In this document: in pieces, positions 17,105-26,510 of the stretch
Position numbering within the stretch: the first letter of the stretch is position 1
Layout: each line of letters starts with the position of its first letter
NCBI GenBank assembly: GCA_027593175.1
Contig: JAQCJI010000012.1
Span: 1 to 48,371 of the forward strand
DNA length: 48,371 nucleotides
Direction: 5' to 3'
From: Bacteroidota bacterium
GTDB lineage: Bacteria > Bacteroidota > Bacteroidia > Cytophagales > Cyclobacteriaceae
Notes under the pieces: generated by a model
The model's database searches: none
Seen by the model: the letters and a program-made list of their open reading frames with translations, nothing else
Told to the model about the DNA's origin: nothing
Program-made: the position numbers and the translations under genes

Positions 17105-17980
17105 TTATAACCCAGATACGATTGCTTCGGGGTGGATTTTTTTAACCAAGCCTTGGAGGACTTTGCCAGGCCCACATTCTACAAATTCGGTTGCGCCATC
17201 GGCCACCATCTGTTGCACCGATTGGGCCCATTTGACAGGAGCGGTCAGCTGAGCAATTAAATTGGCTTTGATTTCGGCCACATCTGTTACCGCTGTCGTA
17301 CTCACATTCTGATAAATTGGACAGATTGGGATATTAAACTGAGTTCCTTCGATTGCTTTTTGAAGTTTTTCTCGAGCAGGCTCCATCAATGGAGAGTGGA
17401 ATGCTCCACCAACAGGTAGGGGCAAAGCTCTTTTTGCTCCCGCAGCTTTGAGTAGCTCACAGGCGATTTCAATGCCTTTGGTGGATCCAGATATCACGAG
17501 CTGCCCCGGGCAGTTGTAATTGGCTGCCACGACTATTTCCTCGGTGATGCCGGCGCAAATTTGTTCTACCACTTGATCCTCCAAGCCTAAGATTGCTGCC
17601 ATAGAAGAGGGGTTGATTTCACAGGCCTCCTGCATCGCTAGGGCTCGTTGAAACACCAGGGCTAAACTATCTTCAAAACTTAAAACCCCATTTGCGACTA
17701 AGGCAGAGAACTCTCCTAAGGAATGTCCTGCTACCATGTCTGGGGCAAAATTTGGTGTGGTTTTCGCGAGTATGACTGAGTGTAAAAAAATTGCGGGCTG
17801 CGTTACTTTGGTTTGCTTGAGTTCCTCCTCTGTTCCTTCAAAAAGGATATCCGTAATTCGAAATCCAAGCTGCTCATTTGCTTTTTCAAATAAGGCCTTT
17901 GCTATTGGGTTTTCTTCGTAGAGGGATTTTCCCATTCCTGGGAATTGGGCTCCTTGGCCTGGAAATACGATTGCTTTCAT
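17105..17980 (-). CDS. fabD: Malonyl-CoA:ACP transacylase
   Basis: 291 residues. It loads malonyl onto acyl carrier protein for fatty-acid elongation. The N-terminal FPGQGAQFPGMG, nucleophile Ser87 in GHSLGE, catalytic His195 in GGAFHSP, and the closing GPGKVLQGLVKKI are all present. It is not next to other fab genes. A truncated LysR remnant lies 60 bases upstream. Confidence 0.97.
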   Translation of the reverse strand: MKAIVFPGQGAQFPGMGKSLYEENPIAKALFEKANEQLGFRITDILFEGTEEELKQTKVTQPAIFLHSVILAKTTPNFAPDMVAGHSLGEFSALVANGVLSFEDSLALVFQRALAMQEACEINPSSMAAILGLEDQVVEQICAGITEEIVVAANYNCPGQLVISGSTKGIEIACELLKAAGAKRALPLPVGGAFHSPLMEPAREKLQKAIEGTQFNIPICPIYQNVSTTAVTDVAEIKANLIAQLTAPVKWAQSVQQMVADGATEFVECGPGKVLQGLVKKIHPEAIVSGL

Positions 17981-18043
17981 TTCTTGAGTTGACGAAATTT
18001 AAGCCGTAAATATAGAATTTTTTTGACAGTCCATGGAAAGGGA

Positions 18044-18304
18044 CTAGAGCGCCTCCAAGGTTGGGAAGTGTTTGGAAAGCACTTCTTTCCGATTTTCTGA
18101 AAAACAGCGAATAAAAGCTTTGACGGCAGGGGAGTATTTTTTTTGCTTCAGCCAGATCAATTTCCAGTCCGCTTTTAAGGGTAATCCTGGTAATTCCAAA
18201 AGCGATATTCGGCCCTCTTTGAGTTCCTGTGCCATGGAAAAATTAGATAACAAGGATGCGCCCAAGCCAGCGTCAAGTTCATCTCTTGGCAGTGACTTTT
18301 CCGT
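18044..18304 (-). pseudogene. LysR-family regulator relic, C-terminal end only
   Basis: The frame reads ELDAGLGASLLSNF, then AQELKEGRISLLELPGLPLK, and then KKYSPAVKAF. That is the end of a LysR effector-binding domain (the family block AGLGxxLLS...ELxxGxL...). It is about 87 codons, against roughly 300 in an intact regulator. In frame it is cut off at a stop at 18305-18307, and the neighbouring gene ends at 18341, so no room remains for the DNA-binding half. Another frame just before it reads GHPKGMVKRK, which resembles the preceding family block, so a frameshift may also have contributed. A TTG at 18265 could start a 73-residue protein, but relic is far likelier. Confidence 0.7.
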
Positions 18305-18340
18305 TTAACCATACCCTTGGGATGCCCATTTATTAGATGA

Positions 18341-18772
18341 TTATCCAAGCGACTTGAGTAGGGGATGATCGTCATTCAAAAAGTGTGATTTTTCACTAGC
18401 TGTCGGCATTCTGCAGCTCGCTCTTCGCCCAAACCACTCGTACCTGTGCTTTCCAATCCAGTGGTAGATTCGGTCTCGTAATCCTTTTGGGATGATAATT
18501 AGTGAGTAGAAGAGGGGCCAGCCTCCGCCTAAAAGTCGTGCTACACGAAGAGCGGCTGTGCTTCCGAGGTAGACCTGTCCTTCCTCTACCAATACTAGGG
18601 TTTCCAAATAGCTTGGGGGTAACTGGTACATTTTTAGCACCCTTTGGCCTACAGGTCCCTGAATAGAAGCTAGAAGCAACTTTTTTTTGGCATCTCGCTT
18701 CAGTACAAAATCCACTGCCGCATTGCACAAGCTACAGTGTCCATCAAAAAGCAAGATGGATTCCTTATCCAT
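18341..18772 (-). CDS. DCC-family thiol-disulfide oxidoreductase-like protein (DUF393)
   Basis: 143 residues with the defining DGHCSLCNAA near residues 10-19 (DxxCxxC), then ALRVARLLGGGWPLFY and YEWFGRR typical of the DCC/YuxK family. The fold is thioredoxin-like; a redox role is inferred from the CxxC and is not biochemically established for most members. No signal peptide. Its ATG overlaps the stop of the upstream sorting-domain gene by 1 base (TAATG), so it may be read from the same transcript. Confidence 0.9.
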   Translation of the reverse strand: MDKESILLFDGHCSLCNAAVDFVLKRDAKKKLLLASIQGPVGQRVLKMYQLPPSYLETLVLVEEGQVYLGSTAALRVARLLGGGWPLFYSLIIIPKGLRDRIYHWIGKHRYEWFGRRASCRMPTASEKSHFLNDDHPLLKSLG

Positions 18773-21552
18773 TAGCGTAGAAGTTGAATCGTTCCTTTTA
18801 GTGTTTGCTGCTTCTTGGTTGGGTCCACCACATCGAAAAAGACTGTTCCAGAATAGTAATAGGTTCCAGCTGGAAGTTCATTTCCACTTGGGTCTTTCCC
18901 ATCCCAACGGATAAAAGGATCATTTTCTGTTGCGCTTTGGCTTGCATAGCGAAAAACTTCTGTTCCCCAGCGGTTGACTATAAAGAGCTCCACCTGGCTT
19001 ACAAATCTCGGGCATTTTGAAAATGGGTTGTCAAAAGCCATAAAGGTATCGTTGAGCCCATCTCCATTGGGAGAAAATGCATTTGGCAGGAGGTAGTTCG
19101 GGCAATTGTCGATGCATACTACATTGCTTTTTGGACTTTCATTGCCGGAGCGATCCACTGCAGTGAGGTAATAGCAACCCTTGTAATTCGCAAGATTTCT
19201 AAGCGTAGCTCGAAGCTGGATCGCGGAATATTGACCGATGCGGGTAAAGGTTCCGTCTTGGCTGCCATCCGGATTGAAGTACAGGCGGTAGCCACTCAGT
19301 TCATCGTCACAGGTACCGCTGAAATTAGGCTTCCAACTCAATTCATGCGTGTAGGTAATCGTACCGCAGGATTGTTCGGCAACATATTTCGCACAGTCAG
19401 GGCCTTCAAAAGTAAGCACTGGGGCACAAGGAAGGCGGTTATCATCTGGTTTGGCGCAGATAATTTGAGATCGATTTTCGAGGGGATAAACCAGTCCAGC
19501 CACATTGTAGGCTCCTTTGGTCACTACATAATAGCAGTACTCTAGGTCTTTTTTAAGCTTCACCCCATTGAATTTGCCTTCATCTAGGTAAATGAATCCC
19601 TTTTGGGTTACATCTACATCTGCGATTTTGACGTAGTTGGTTACATCTAGCGCTGCGGCATCCGCTCGGTTTCGGTAAACTTCGTGTGTGTATTTGGCAA
19701 TGGAATTATTCCAAGGAACATTAAAAGACCACTTGAGCTCAATCACTTCATTGATGATGGTAGGTTCAAGTCGTACCGAAGAGGCTGAAGTGGAAGTATC
19801 AATCTTGATGTTGTTATCTAGTAAAACTACCTTGTAATTGTAAACCAGATTTTTGGTATTCAATTTTTTATCGGTGAACAAGGTGTCTGTGGTTTTTCCC
19901 AACGACAGACGATTTTGCGCGCCAGTAAATCCCTCGCTTCGAAGCAATTCATAGGAATAGGGGCCTGGAAATTGGACTTTATCCAAGTCGTAGGGCGGAG
20001 TCCATTTGACAAAAATCTCCCCGTCTTTCTCATCTGTGGCAGTAATGCTTACATTAGTTAGGATGGGTACATCCACATCAATGGTGATACAGATTTCTTT
20101 TGAAACAATACTTTCGCCTAATCTTGGAGTAGGGAATGTCGCTACCAGTCTGTAGCAATAGGTATTTCCAGGAGCTAACCCTTCCCCTCCATTTTTGTCG
20201 GTAAAGGCAAAGGTGGTCATGTTGGTGGTTCCAATCAGTTCGTAACCAGCACGAATGCCTGTTTCACAAGAATCCGGTTCATAAGGATCAGAATTAAGCC
20301 TTCTCCATACCTGCATTTCTTGCGCAGAAGTGGCACAGGCATAAGGATCCCAGGCCAACTTTAGGGTTCTACCAGGTAATTGCTCTAGTTCATCCCAAAC
20401 AGGCGGAGGACCAATGACTTTAATTTTCCAAGTCTGGATATCAACCAATTTAGGTCCAGAGAGCGGTTTATCGGTGATGCGTACGCGTACCTCATACTCC
20501 CGTTCCCGCACATGATTGCAGACCGTTTGCCAATCAAAATTCACTATGCCTGGCTGAACCTGGAAAACGTTTTCTGGTTTGTAGGTGGCTGGAGAAGTAT
20601 TGATTTCCATGGGCTCCCCAAAAACTTCAATTTTGATGGGATCTCCATCTGGGTCTTGTCCTTGGATGATTTCCTTGATTCGCGTTCCTGCTACCACGCA
20701 GAGGTCGGGGGGAAGAATAAGTTTGGGGCGTTTATTGTTCGAGTTTTCAATGATAATCTGCATATCCCGAACCACGTAGCCTATTTCCACATACTTCCCG
20801 TCGATTTTACGCCATTCAGTGATTCGCATTGCCACACTATATTGCCCTGCAGTGCCAGGAGCATCCCAGACCAGGTCACCAAAAATAGCATCCACTTTCA
20901 TAAATGCAGGGCCAGTACCATCCTCTTTATTCTTACTAAATTCTGCGCTTGCAGGATCTCGGTAATTATTGACTACACGCTCAAATCCCTGCTTGGGAAT
21001 TTCAATGCGGTACGAAAGACTATCTCCATCTGGGTCGTAAGCCCCAGGATTATGGATATACCGCACATTTACGGCGCCATTATCCACCGGTGGAATAGTC
21101 AATATAGGTGAGTTGTTGACCCCGATGAAGGGATCAATGGTGATTTCAGTTTCCACATAGAATGGGGTGTCAACCGAATTATTCATGTTCAGCGTCAAAT
21201 CGTTTCGGTTGAACTCTAAGAAACGAATCTTGTATTTACCGGGACCCTGAAAAGTGTGCGTGATGACGAAGGTATTTTTTTCGATTAGGTCTCCCAAATC
21301 TTCGACCAATGAGAAATCACTTTTTGTGTTGAGCTGTTCCTCACGACCATCTCCAAAATTGATTCGCCCAGGACCAAAAACTACGGATGAACGCGTATCG
21401 GTATAGCCTACTACCGTGATGCGGTAGGTGAGGGTTTGTACCGAAATTCGTTCTGCAATGATCTCTCCCGCACGAATGTGTGTAGCCCAAGCCGTACTGA
21501 GGGCTGAAAAAAATGTGATGAAAAATAAGACAAAATAAATTTTAAGCTTCAT
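18772..21552 (-). CDS. Secreted multidomain protein with gliding-motility/T9SS type-B C-terminal sorting domain
   Basis: About 926 residues. A signal peptide (KLKIYFVLFFITFFSALS, cut after AWA) is followed by a region starting THIRAGEIIAERIS that is common in Bacteroidota adhesins. Cadherin/PKD- and fibronectin-III-like modules follow (for example PAYDPDGDSLSYRIEIP, GQDPDGDPI, FVKWTPPYDLDKVQFPGPYS). The last 100 residues carry LLPNAFSPNGDGLNDTF, NRWGTEVF, and then WDGKDPSGNELPAGTYYY, the CHU_C type-B sorting signature. This predicts export by the type IX system and a surface location. Start is the ATG at 21552; a longer frame from 21624 lacks a signal peptide at its front. Confidence 0.93.
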   Translation of the reverse strand: MKLKIYFVLFFITFFSALSTAWATHIRAGEIIAERISVQTLTYRITVVGYTDTRSSVVFGPGRINFGDGREEQLNTKSDFSLVEDLGDLIEKNTFVITHTFQGPGKYKIRFLEFNRNDLTLNMNNSVDTPFYVETEITIDPFIGVNNSPILTIPPVDNGAVNVRYIHNPGAYDPDGDSLSYRIEIPKQGFERVVNNYRDPASAEFSKNKEDGTGPAFMKVDAIFGDLVWDAPGTAGQYSVAMRITEWRKIDGKYVEIGYVVRDMQIIIENSNNKRPKLILPPDLCVVAGTRIKEIIQGQDPDGDPIKIEVFGEPMEINTSPATYKPENVFQVQPGIVNFDWQTVCNHVREREYEVRVRITDKPLSGPKLVDIQTWKIKVIGPPPVWDELEQLPGRTLKLAWDPYACATSAQEMQVWRRLNSDPYEPDSCETGIRAGYELIGTTNMTTFAFTDKNGGEGLAPGNTYCYRLVATFPTPRLGESIVSKEICITIDVDVPILTNVSITATDEKDGEIFVKWTPPYDLDKVQFPGPYSYELLRSEGFTGAQNRLSLGKTTDTLFTDKKLNTKNLVYNYKVVLLDNNIKIDTSTSASSVRLEPTIINEVIELKWSFNVPWNNSIAKYTHEVYRNRADAAALDVTNYVKIADVDVTQKGFIYLDEGKFNGVKLKKDLEYCYYVVTKGAYNVAGLVYPLENRSQIICAKPDDNRLPCAPVLTFEGPDCAKYVAEQSCGTITYTHELSWKPNFSGTCDDELSGYRLYFNPDGSQDGTFTRIGQYSAIQLRATLRNLANYKGCYYLTAVDRSGNESPKSNVVCIDNCPNYLLPNAFSPNGDGLNDTFMAFDNPFSKCPRFVSQVELFIVNRWGTEVFRYASQSATENDPFIRWDGKDPSGNELPAGTYYYSGTVFFDVVDPTKKQQTLKGTIQLLR

Positions 21553-21870
21553 ATCGGTCAAGGTGAATTTTCTGGGATTAAAATGGGCATTAAGAATGAC
21601 TTCAGACTGGATAAATTCACTCAAATTTTTCTTTTTATACGAAGTAAACGGATGGATGGAGAAAAACCTTCGAAAGTTAAAACAATAAAATTGAACAGAC
21701 TGTTGAAAACTTGTGCCAATTAAGCATATAGAACGAAAAATTATAAGCTATTTAGAATCATTTAAAATAAGAAAGCAGTTCTTGCATGGATTGCATACTA
21801 GCCTTCTCGGATGTAAATTTGGCCAATTAAATAGTAAAACCACTTTGTTTTAAACTAATCTTAGTCATTT
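21553..21870. other. Intergenic region between divergent genes
   Basis: 318 bases, strongly AT-rich, between the sorting-domain gene and sdhC. It should hold promoters for both directions. I see no clear TTG-19-TAnnTTTG pair and no gene, tRNA or hairpin. A TCTTAG block 21 bases before the sdhC ATG resembles a -7 element. Confidence 0.4.
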
Positions 21871-22554
21871 ATGAGTTGGGTTACCAAAACCTTGAATAGT
21901 ACCCTCGGAAGAAAACTGATTATGGCGCTGACCGGTCTTTTTCTTATCCTATTTTTATCTGGCCATGTGTCTGGAAATCTACTTCTTTTTAAGGGTGATG
22001 GGGGTCAGGCATTTAATATGTATGCCAAGTTTATGACTACCAATCCAGCAGTGAAGTTGCTGTCCTACCTGACCTACATCTCGGTGCTTGGACACATTTT
22101 GTATTCTATTTTACTTGCCCAGCACAATAAGTCTGCAAGGCCAGTACCCTACTCTACCTCCAAAGGCAGCACCAATAGTGCATGGTCCTCTCGCAATATG
22201 GGCGTTTTGGGAACGATTATCCTGATTTTCTTGGTAGTTCACCTTCAAGGATTTTGGGCAAAAATGCACTGGGGAGAGGTTCCTATGGTGACTTATGCGG
22301 GTGAAGAATACAAAGACCTATACCTAATTGTAAACGAAGCCTTCAAACAAGTTTGGTTAGTGGCCTTGTATGTGATTTCCATGGTGTTTTTAGGCTTTCA
22401 CTTGTCTCATGGATTTGCCTCTGCATTCCAAACTTTGGGCCTCAATCACAATAAATATTCTCCTGCCATCAAGATGGTGGGGACACTCTATTGCATCTTG
22501 GTTCCTTCCTTGTTTGCAGCCATGCCTCTTTACATTCATTTCTCTAGCTACTAA
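21871..22554 (+). CDS. sdhC: Succinate dehydrogenase cytochrome b subunit
   Basis: 227 residues, five hydrophobic spans. It anchors the enzyme, binds heme b and passes electrons to menaquinone (b558-type). Family marks: SSLGRKLIMALTGLFL-like start (STLGRKLIMALTGLFLILFL), the heme-ligand His in SGHVSGNLL, HILYSI, and FHLSHGFASAFQTLGLNH. First gene of sdhCAB; the flavoprotein starts 10 bases after its stop. Confidence 0.96.
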   Translation: MSWVTKTLNSTLGRKLIMALTGLFLILFLSGHVSGNLLLFKGDGGQAFNMYAKFMTTNPAVKLLSYLTYISVLGHILYSILLAQHNKSARPVPYSTSKGSTNSAWSSRNMGVLGTIILIFLVVHLQGFWAKMHWGEVPMVTYAGEEYKDLYLIVNEAFKQVWLVALYVISMVFLGFHLSHGFASAFQTLGLNHNKYSPAIKMVGTLYCILVPSLFAAMPLYIHFSSY

Positions 22555-22564
22555 ATAGTCCCGT

Positions 22565-24499
22565 ATGATACTAGATTCTAAAATACCTGCTGGTCCTTTG
22601 GCAGAAAAATGGACTAATCACAAGTTTTCAAGCAAGCTGGTTAACCCTGCGAATAAGCGTAAATACGATGTGATTGTCGTAGGTACAGGTTTGGCAGGCG
22701 CATCCGCTGCTGCCTCTCTTGCTGAGCTAGGCTACATTGTTAAGGCTTTTTGTTTCCAAGACAGCCCCAGAAGAGCGCACTCCATCGCAGCACAAGGGGG
22801 GATTAATGCAGCAAAAAACTACCAGAATGACGGGGACTCTATCTACCGACTTTTTTACGATACCATCAAGGGTGGAGATTACCGGGCACGCGAGGCGAAT
22901 GTCTACCGTCTTGCAGAGGTGTCTGTTAAAATTATTGACCAGTGTGTGGCGCAAGGAGTACCTTTTGCTCGTGAATATGGAGGGCTTTTAGCCAACCGTT
23001 CTTTTGGAGGAGCTCAGGTATCTCGTACCTTTTATGCTCGCGGGCAAACAGGTCAGCAATTGTTGCTAGGGGCCTATTCGGCCTTGAGCCGCCAGGTAGC
23101 AAATGGCAAGGTAAAATTGTATCCGCGTACCGAGATGATGGACTTGGTGGTCATCGATGGCCATGCCAAGGGCATTGTGACGCGTAACTTGATTACAGGA
23201 GCTGTAGAAACGCATGCTGCCCATGCGGTACTTTTATGTACAGGTGGATACGGCAACGTGTTTTTTCTCTCCACCAATGCCATGGGGTCCAATGTGACTG
23301 CAGCTTGGAGAGCACACAAGCGTGGAGCATTTTTTGCGAATCCTTGCTTTACGCAGATTCACCCTACTTGTATCCCAGTATCTGGAGACCACCAGTCGAA
23401 GTTGACCTTGATGTCTGAATCCCTCCGTAATGACGGTAGAGTTTGGGTTCCCGCCTCGCAAGAGATCGCAGAGAAACTTAGAAAAGGACAGATCAAAGCG
23501 AATGATATCAAAGAGGAAGACAGGGATTATTTCTTGGAGCGGAATTACCCATCCTTTGGTAATCTGGTGCCTCGTGATGTAGCCTCTCGGAATGCTAAAT
23601 ATGTATGCGACCAGGGTCTTGGGGTCAACGAAACTGGTGAAGCAGTATTCCTGGACTTCCGCTATGCGATCACGCGCGACACTAGAGAAATTATCGAACA
23701 GAAGTACGGCAACCTTTTTGAAATGTACAAGCAGATTACTGGTGAGGATCCTTACGAAATGCCGATGATGATTTATCCTGCAGTACATTATACGATGGGA
23801 GGTCTTTGGGTGGATTACAATTTGATGACCACAGTGCCTGGCTTGTATGCCCTTGGAGAGGCTAACTTCTCCGAGCATGGTGCCAACCGACTTGGAGCTT
23901 CTGCTTTGATGCAGGGCTTAGCAGATGGGTATTTTGTGGTTCCTTACACTGTTGGTGACTATTTAGCGCAGCTTGCTCCGAAGCAAGTGGACGAGACGCA
24001 TCCAGAATTCGCCAGAATAAAAGAGGAAGTACAAAATCGAATCAACATGCTTCTGCAGATCAATGGAACTAAGCCCGTAGATTATTTCCATAGACGACTG
24101 GGTAAAATCATGTGGAATGAGTGCGGAATGGCGAGAACTATTAAAGGATTAAAAGGAGCTAAGGCTGAGATCCAAGCGTTGAAAAAGGAGTTTTGGTCCA
24201 ATGTTAAGGTAATGGCCACCAATGAAGAACTCAATCAATCCTTGGAGAAGGCGAATCGAGTGGCGGATTTCCTGGAATTGGGAGAACTAATGGTGGATGA
24301 TGCACTCCACCGAAACGAATCCTGTGGAGGACACTTTAGAGAAGAATACCAAACTCCCGATGGGGAAGCCCTTCGCGACGACGAAAATTTTGCCTATGTG
24401 GCTGCCTGGAAATACCTAGGAGAAGGCCAAGAAGAGGAACTTGTCAAAGAGGAGTTGGTCTTTGAAAATGTTAAACTTACTCAGCGTTCTTATAAATAA
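22565..24499 (+). CDS. sdhA: Succinate dehydrogenase/fumarate reductase flavoprotein subunit
   Basis: 644 residues. It oxidises succinate to fumarate with covalent FAD. The Rossmann start is [20 protein letters not shown], the flavinylated His is in [18 protein letters not shown], and active-site blocks [31 protein letters not shown] and [11 protein letters not shown] follow. [20 protein letters not shown] is the C-terminal FAD block. The length fits the epsilonproteobacteria/Bacteroidota-type (class B) enzymes. Central gene of sdhCAB. Confidence 0.98.
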   Translation: MILDSKIPAGPLAEKWTNHKFSSKLVNPANKRKYDVIVVGTGLAGASAAASLAELGYIVKAFCFQDSPRRAHSIAAQGGINAAKNYQNDGDSIYRLFYDTIKGGDYRAREANVYRLAEVSVKIIDQCVAQGVPFAREYGGLLANRSFGGAQVSRTFYARGQTGQQLLLGAYSALSRQVANGKVKLYPRTEMMDLVVIDGHAKGIVTRNLITGAVETHAAHAVLLCTGGYGNVFFLSTNAMGSNVTAAWRAHKRGAFFANPCFTQIHPTCIPVSGDHQSKLTLMSESLRNDGRVWVPASQEIAEKLRKGQIKANDIKEEDRDYFLERNYPSFGNLVPRDVASRNAKYVCDQGLGVNETGEAVFLDFRYAITRDTREIIEQKYGNLFEMYKQITGEDPYEMPMMIYPAVHYTMGGLWVDYNLMTTVPGLYALGEANFSEHGANRLGASALMQGLADGYFVVPYTVGDYLAQLAPKQVDETHPEFARIKEEVQNRINMLLQINGTKPVDYFHRRLGKIMWNECGMARTIKGLKGAKAEIQALKKEFWSNVKVMATNEELNQSLEKANRVADFLELGELMVDDALHRNESCGGHFREEYQTPDGEALRDDENFAYVAAWKYLGEGQEEELVKEELVFENVKLTQRSYK

Positions 24500-24595
24500 T
24501 TTATAGGCAATTAGTTCAAGTGCACTTTGACATTTTCTTTCAATTAAGCTAAAAAAGTGAGAGCCGTTGACCTAAAATAAAACTAGCGTAGACAG

Positions 24596-25345
24596 ATGAA
24601 ATTGACTTTAAAAATCTGGAGACAGAAAAATTCGACAGACAAGGGAGGATTTGTCACTTATGTGGCAGATCATGTTTCCAAAGACATGTCTTTTTTGGAG
24701 ATGTTGGACGTATTGAATGACCAACTTACCGAAAGAGGTGTGGATCCAGTGCACTTTGATCACGACTGCAGAGAAGGAATCTGTGGCATGTGCTCCCTTT
24801 ACATCAATGGCAAGCCTCATGGACCGCTGCAGACTACTACCTGCCAGTTGCACATGCGCTCCTTCTCCGATGGAGAGACGATCACTATTGAGCCCTGGAG
24901 AGCCAAGGCTTTCCCTGTGGTAAAAGACCTCGTCGTGAATAGATCTGCCTTTGATCGAATTATCCAAGCAGGGGGTTATGTGTCCGTCAATACTGGAGGG
25001 GCTCCAGATGCCAACGAAATTCCAATCCCAAAAAATGTGGCTGATTTGGCCATGGATGCAGCACAGTGTATAGGCTGCGGAGCTTGCGTAGCGGCTTGTA
25101 AAAACGCCTCCGCAATGCTTTTCACCTCTGCCAAAATCTCCCAGCTGGCTTTATTACCTCAAGGACAGGTGGAACGCAAAACTAGAGCAGAAAAGATGGT
25201 GGCTCAGATGGATGCCGAAGGCTTTGGAGCTTGTACCAACACGGGTGCCTGTGAAGCAGAATGTCCAAAAGGCATCTCCATCACCAATATTGCGCGGATG
25301 AATCGAGAATATTTCTCTGCTGTGGTCAGCAGCGATACGATGTAG
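24596..25345 (+). CDS. sdhB: Succinate dehydrogenase iron-sulfur subunit
   Basis: 249 residues. Three clusters are visible: [2Fe-2S] in [15 protein letters not shown] with a further C in TTTCQLH, [4Fe-4S] in [13 protein letters not shown], and [3Fe-4S] in [15 protein letters not shown]. The [3Fe-4S] motif has the C-x5-C-x3-C pattern expected for class B enzymes. It links the flavin to the heme/quinone subunit. Separated from sdhA by 96 bases in which I see no stable terminator, so the same transcript is likely. Confidence 0.97.
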   Translation: MKLTLKIWRQKNSTDKGGFVTYVADHVSKDMSFLEMLDVLNDQLTERGVDPVHFDHDCREGICGMCSLYINGKPHGPLQTTTCQLHMRSFSDGETITIEPWRAKAFPVVKDLVVNRSAFDRIIQAGGYVSVNTGGAPDANEIPIPKNVADLAMDAAQCIGCGACVAACKNASAMLFTSAKISQLALLPQGQVERKTRAEKMVAQMDAEGFGACTNTGACEAECPKGISITNIARMNREYFSAVVSSDTM

Positions 25346-25366
25346 GGAGGGAAGTCTTTTCCAACT

Positions 25367-25398
25367 AAAAAAGGGCCATCTGATGCTGGCCCTTTTTT
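25367..25398. terminator. Bidirectional terminator after sdhCAB
   Basis: AAAAAAGGGCCA / TGGCCCTTTTTT with an 8-base loop. It ends sdhCAB and faces the convergent cytochrome gene. Confidence 0.9.
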
Positions 25399-25411
25399 GA
25401 TTTCCCCCTAC

Positions 25412-26509
25412 TTAGTGCATCTGGTTGATCCATTCCCGAATCAAGGCCACTCCCTCTGAATGGATGCTAGTTCGCCCGATCTCTGGCATTGCTACTCCCA
25501 TTTCGGTGGAGTTCATGCGATGAAGGAGGATGGATGCATCCGCCTGACCGGGTACGATATCGTAGGTGTGCTTGCCCGATCCCTTACCTGCTGCCACTGG
25601 GGTTTTGAATACACCAAGCTTCATGGGGTCTTTCTGGCCATAGGTTAGAAATAGTCCAGAAGTGCTCGCCGGTCCTTCAGCACGATGGCAATGAGAGCAA
25701 TTGATGTCTAGGTAAGCCATTGCTCGATCGTTTAAGGCTTGGCTTTGATCTTCATAGTTGATTAGGGAAGGATGTGCCGCCTTGCCCAAGAAGCCTTCTA
25801 GCTTTCCAAGTTTGGTCCAATGTGCCAATTGGTTCTCAGATCCATCTTCAAAGGTGAATTCATGGTTGAGGTACCTGATTTGGACTCCCAAGGGAGCTAA
25901 GGATTCATTTTTGTTGTGGCAGCTCTTGCATTGGTTTTTGTTGGGAACGAGGTAGTTGATGACCTGCTCCTTACCTGCATTGTCGATAAAGCGAACTTCT
26001 TTTTCTGCCCCCACCACCTTCAATACGGCATCTGTTTGGGAGGCATTCCAGACGTAGGGATAGGCCTGCCAACCCGTTTCCTCGTGGACCATAAGCCGGG
26101 TTTCGATAATCCTTCGCTCCCCTTCCGGATTTCGAAAATCAGTCGGGTAGTAAAAATTCTTTATCAGGATAGTTCCCTGCGGCAAATCGAGTTCTTCACC
26201 GGCTAGGCTGGCTTTTGATCCCTCTGGAAGAGATACGAATCGACTTTTTAAAGCATAATCTGTAAAGAGGGAAGATGCGGGCTGGTAGGGGAGAATGCTA
26301 GCGTTAGGACTAAGAGATGCCATTTCCCCGGTAAAAAAGCCATAGGTGGATAGTCTACGATAGGGAAATTTTCCATCCGCTTCCTCAGGCGCTAGGACTT
26401 CTTCTACTGGATTGGATGCTACCTCCTGTTCACTCGCTTGTGGAGTACAGGAAGCTACCAGACCTAGCAGGAGAAAGAAAGTAAAAATCCGTTCAGCTAA
26501 CCCGCTCAT
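25412..26509 (-). CDS. Diheme c-type cytochrome lipoprotein (SO_2930-like, HNE_0200 family)
   Basis: 365 residues. Lipobox VASC makes Cys21 the likely lipid anchor. After a non-heme N-terminal domain (RRLSTYGFF, then SSLFTDYALKSRFV, then GTILIKNFYYP) there are two heme sites: CKSCH (194-198) and CSHCH (271-275, in LDINCSHCHR). The final part has GSDPDKSILL-like sequence VPGQADASILLHRMNST and MPEIGRT. This is the family typified by TIGR03806, which is repeatedly found paired with a beta-helix protein of TIGR03805 type, as here. Its electron partner and substrate are unknown. One base separates it from the upstream gene. Confidence 0.9.
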   Translation of the reverse strand: MSGLAERIFTFFLLLGLVASCTPQASEQEVASNPVEEVLAPEEADGKFPYRRLSTYGFFTGEMASLSPNASILPYQPASSLFTDYALKSRFVSLPEGSKASLAGEELDLPQGTILIKNFYYPTDFRNPEGERRIIETRLMVHEETGWQAYPYVWNASQTDAVLKVVGAEKEVRFIDNAGKEQVINYLVPNKNQCKSCHNKNESLAPLGVQIRYLNHEFTFEDGSENQLAHWTKLGKLEGFLGKAAHPSLINYEDQSQALNDRAMAYLDINCSHCHRAEGPASTSGLFLTYGQKDPMKLGVFKTPVAAGKGSGKHTYDIVPGQADASILLHRMNSTEMGVAMPEIGRTSIHSEGVALIREWINQMH

Positions 26510-26510
26510 T

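Noticed and set aside
20512-21111. 199-codon plus-strand frame opposite the sorting-domain gene
   Set aside because: No start context and no recognisable domain; antisense to an obviously coding region.
23234-23878. 214-codon minus-strand frame opposite sdhA
   Set aside because: sdhA is fully conserved in the other direction; the frame has no motif.
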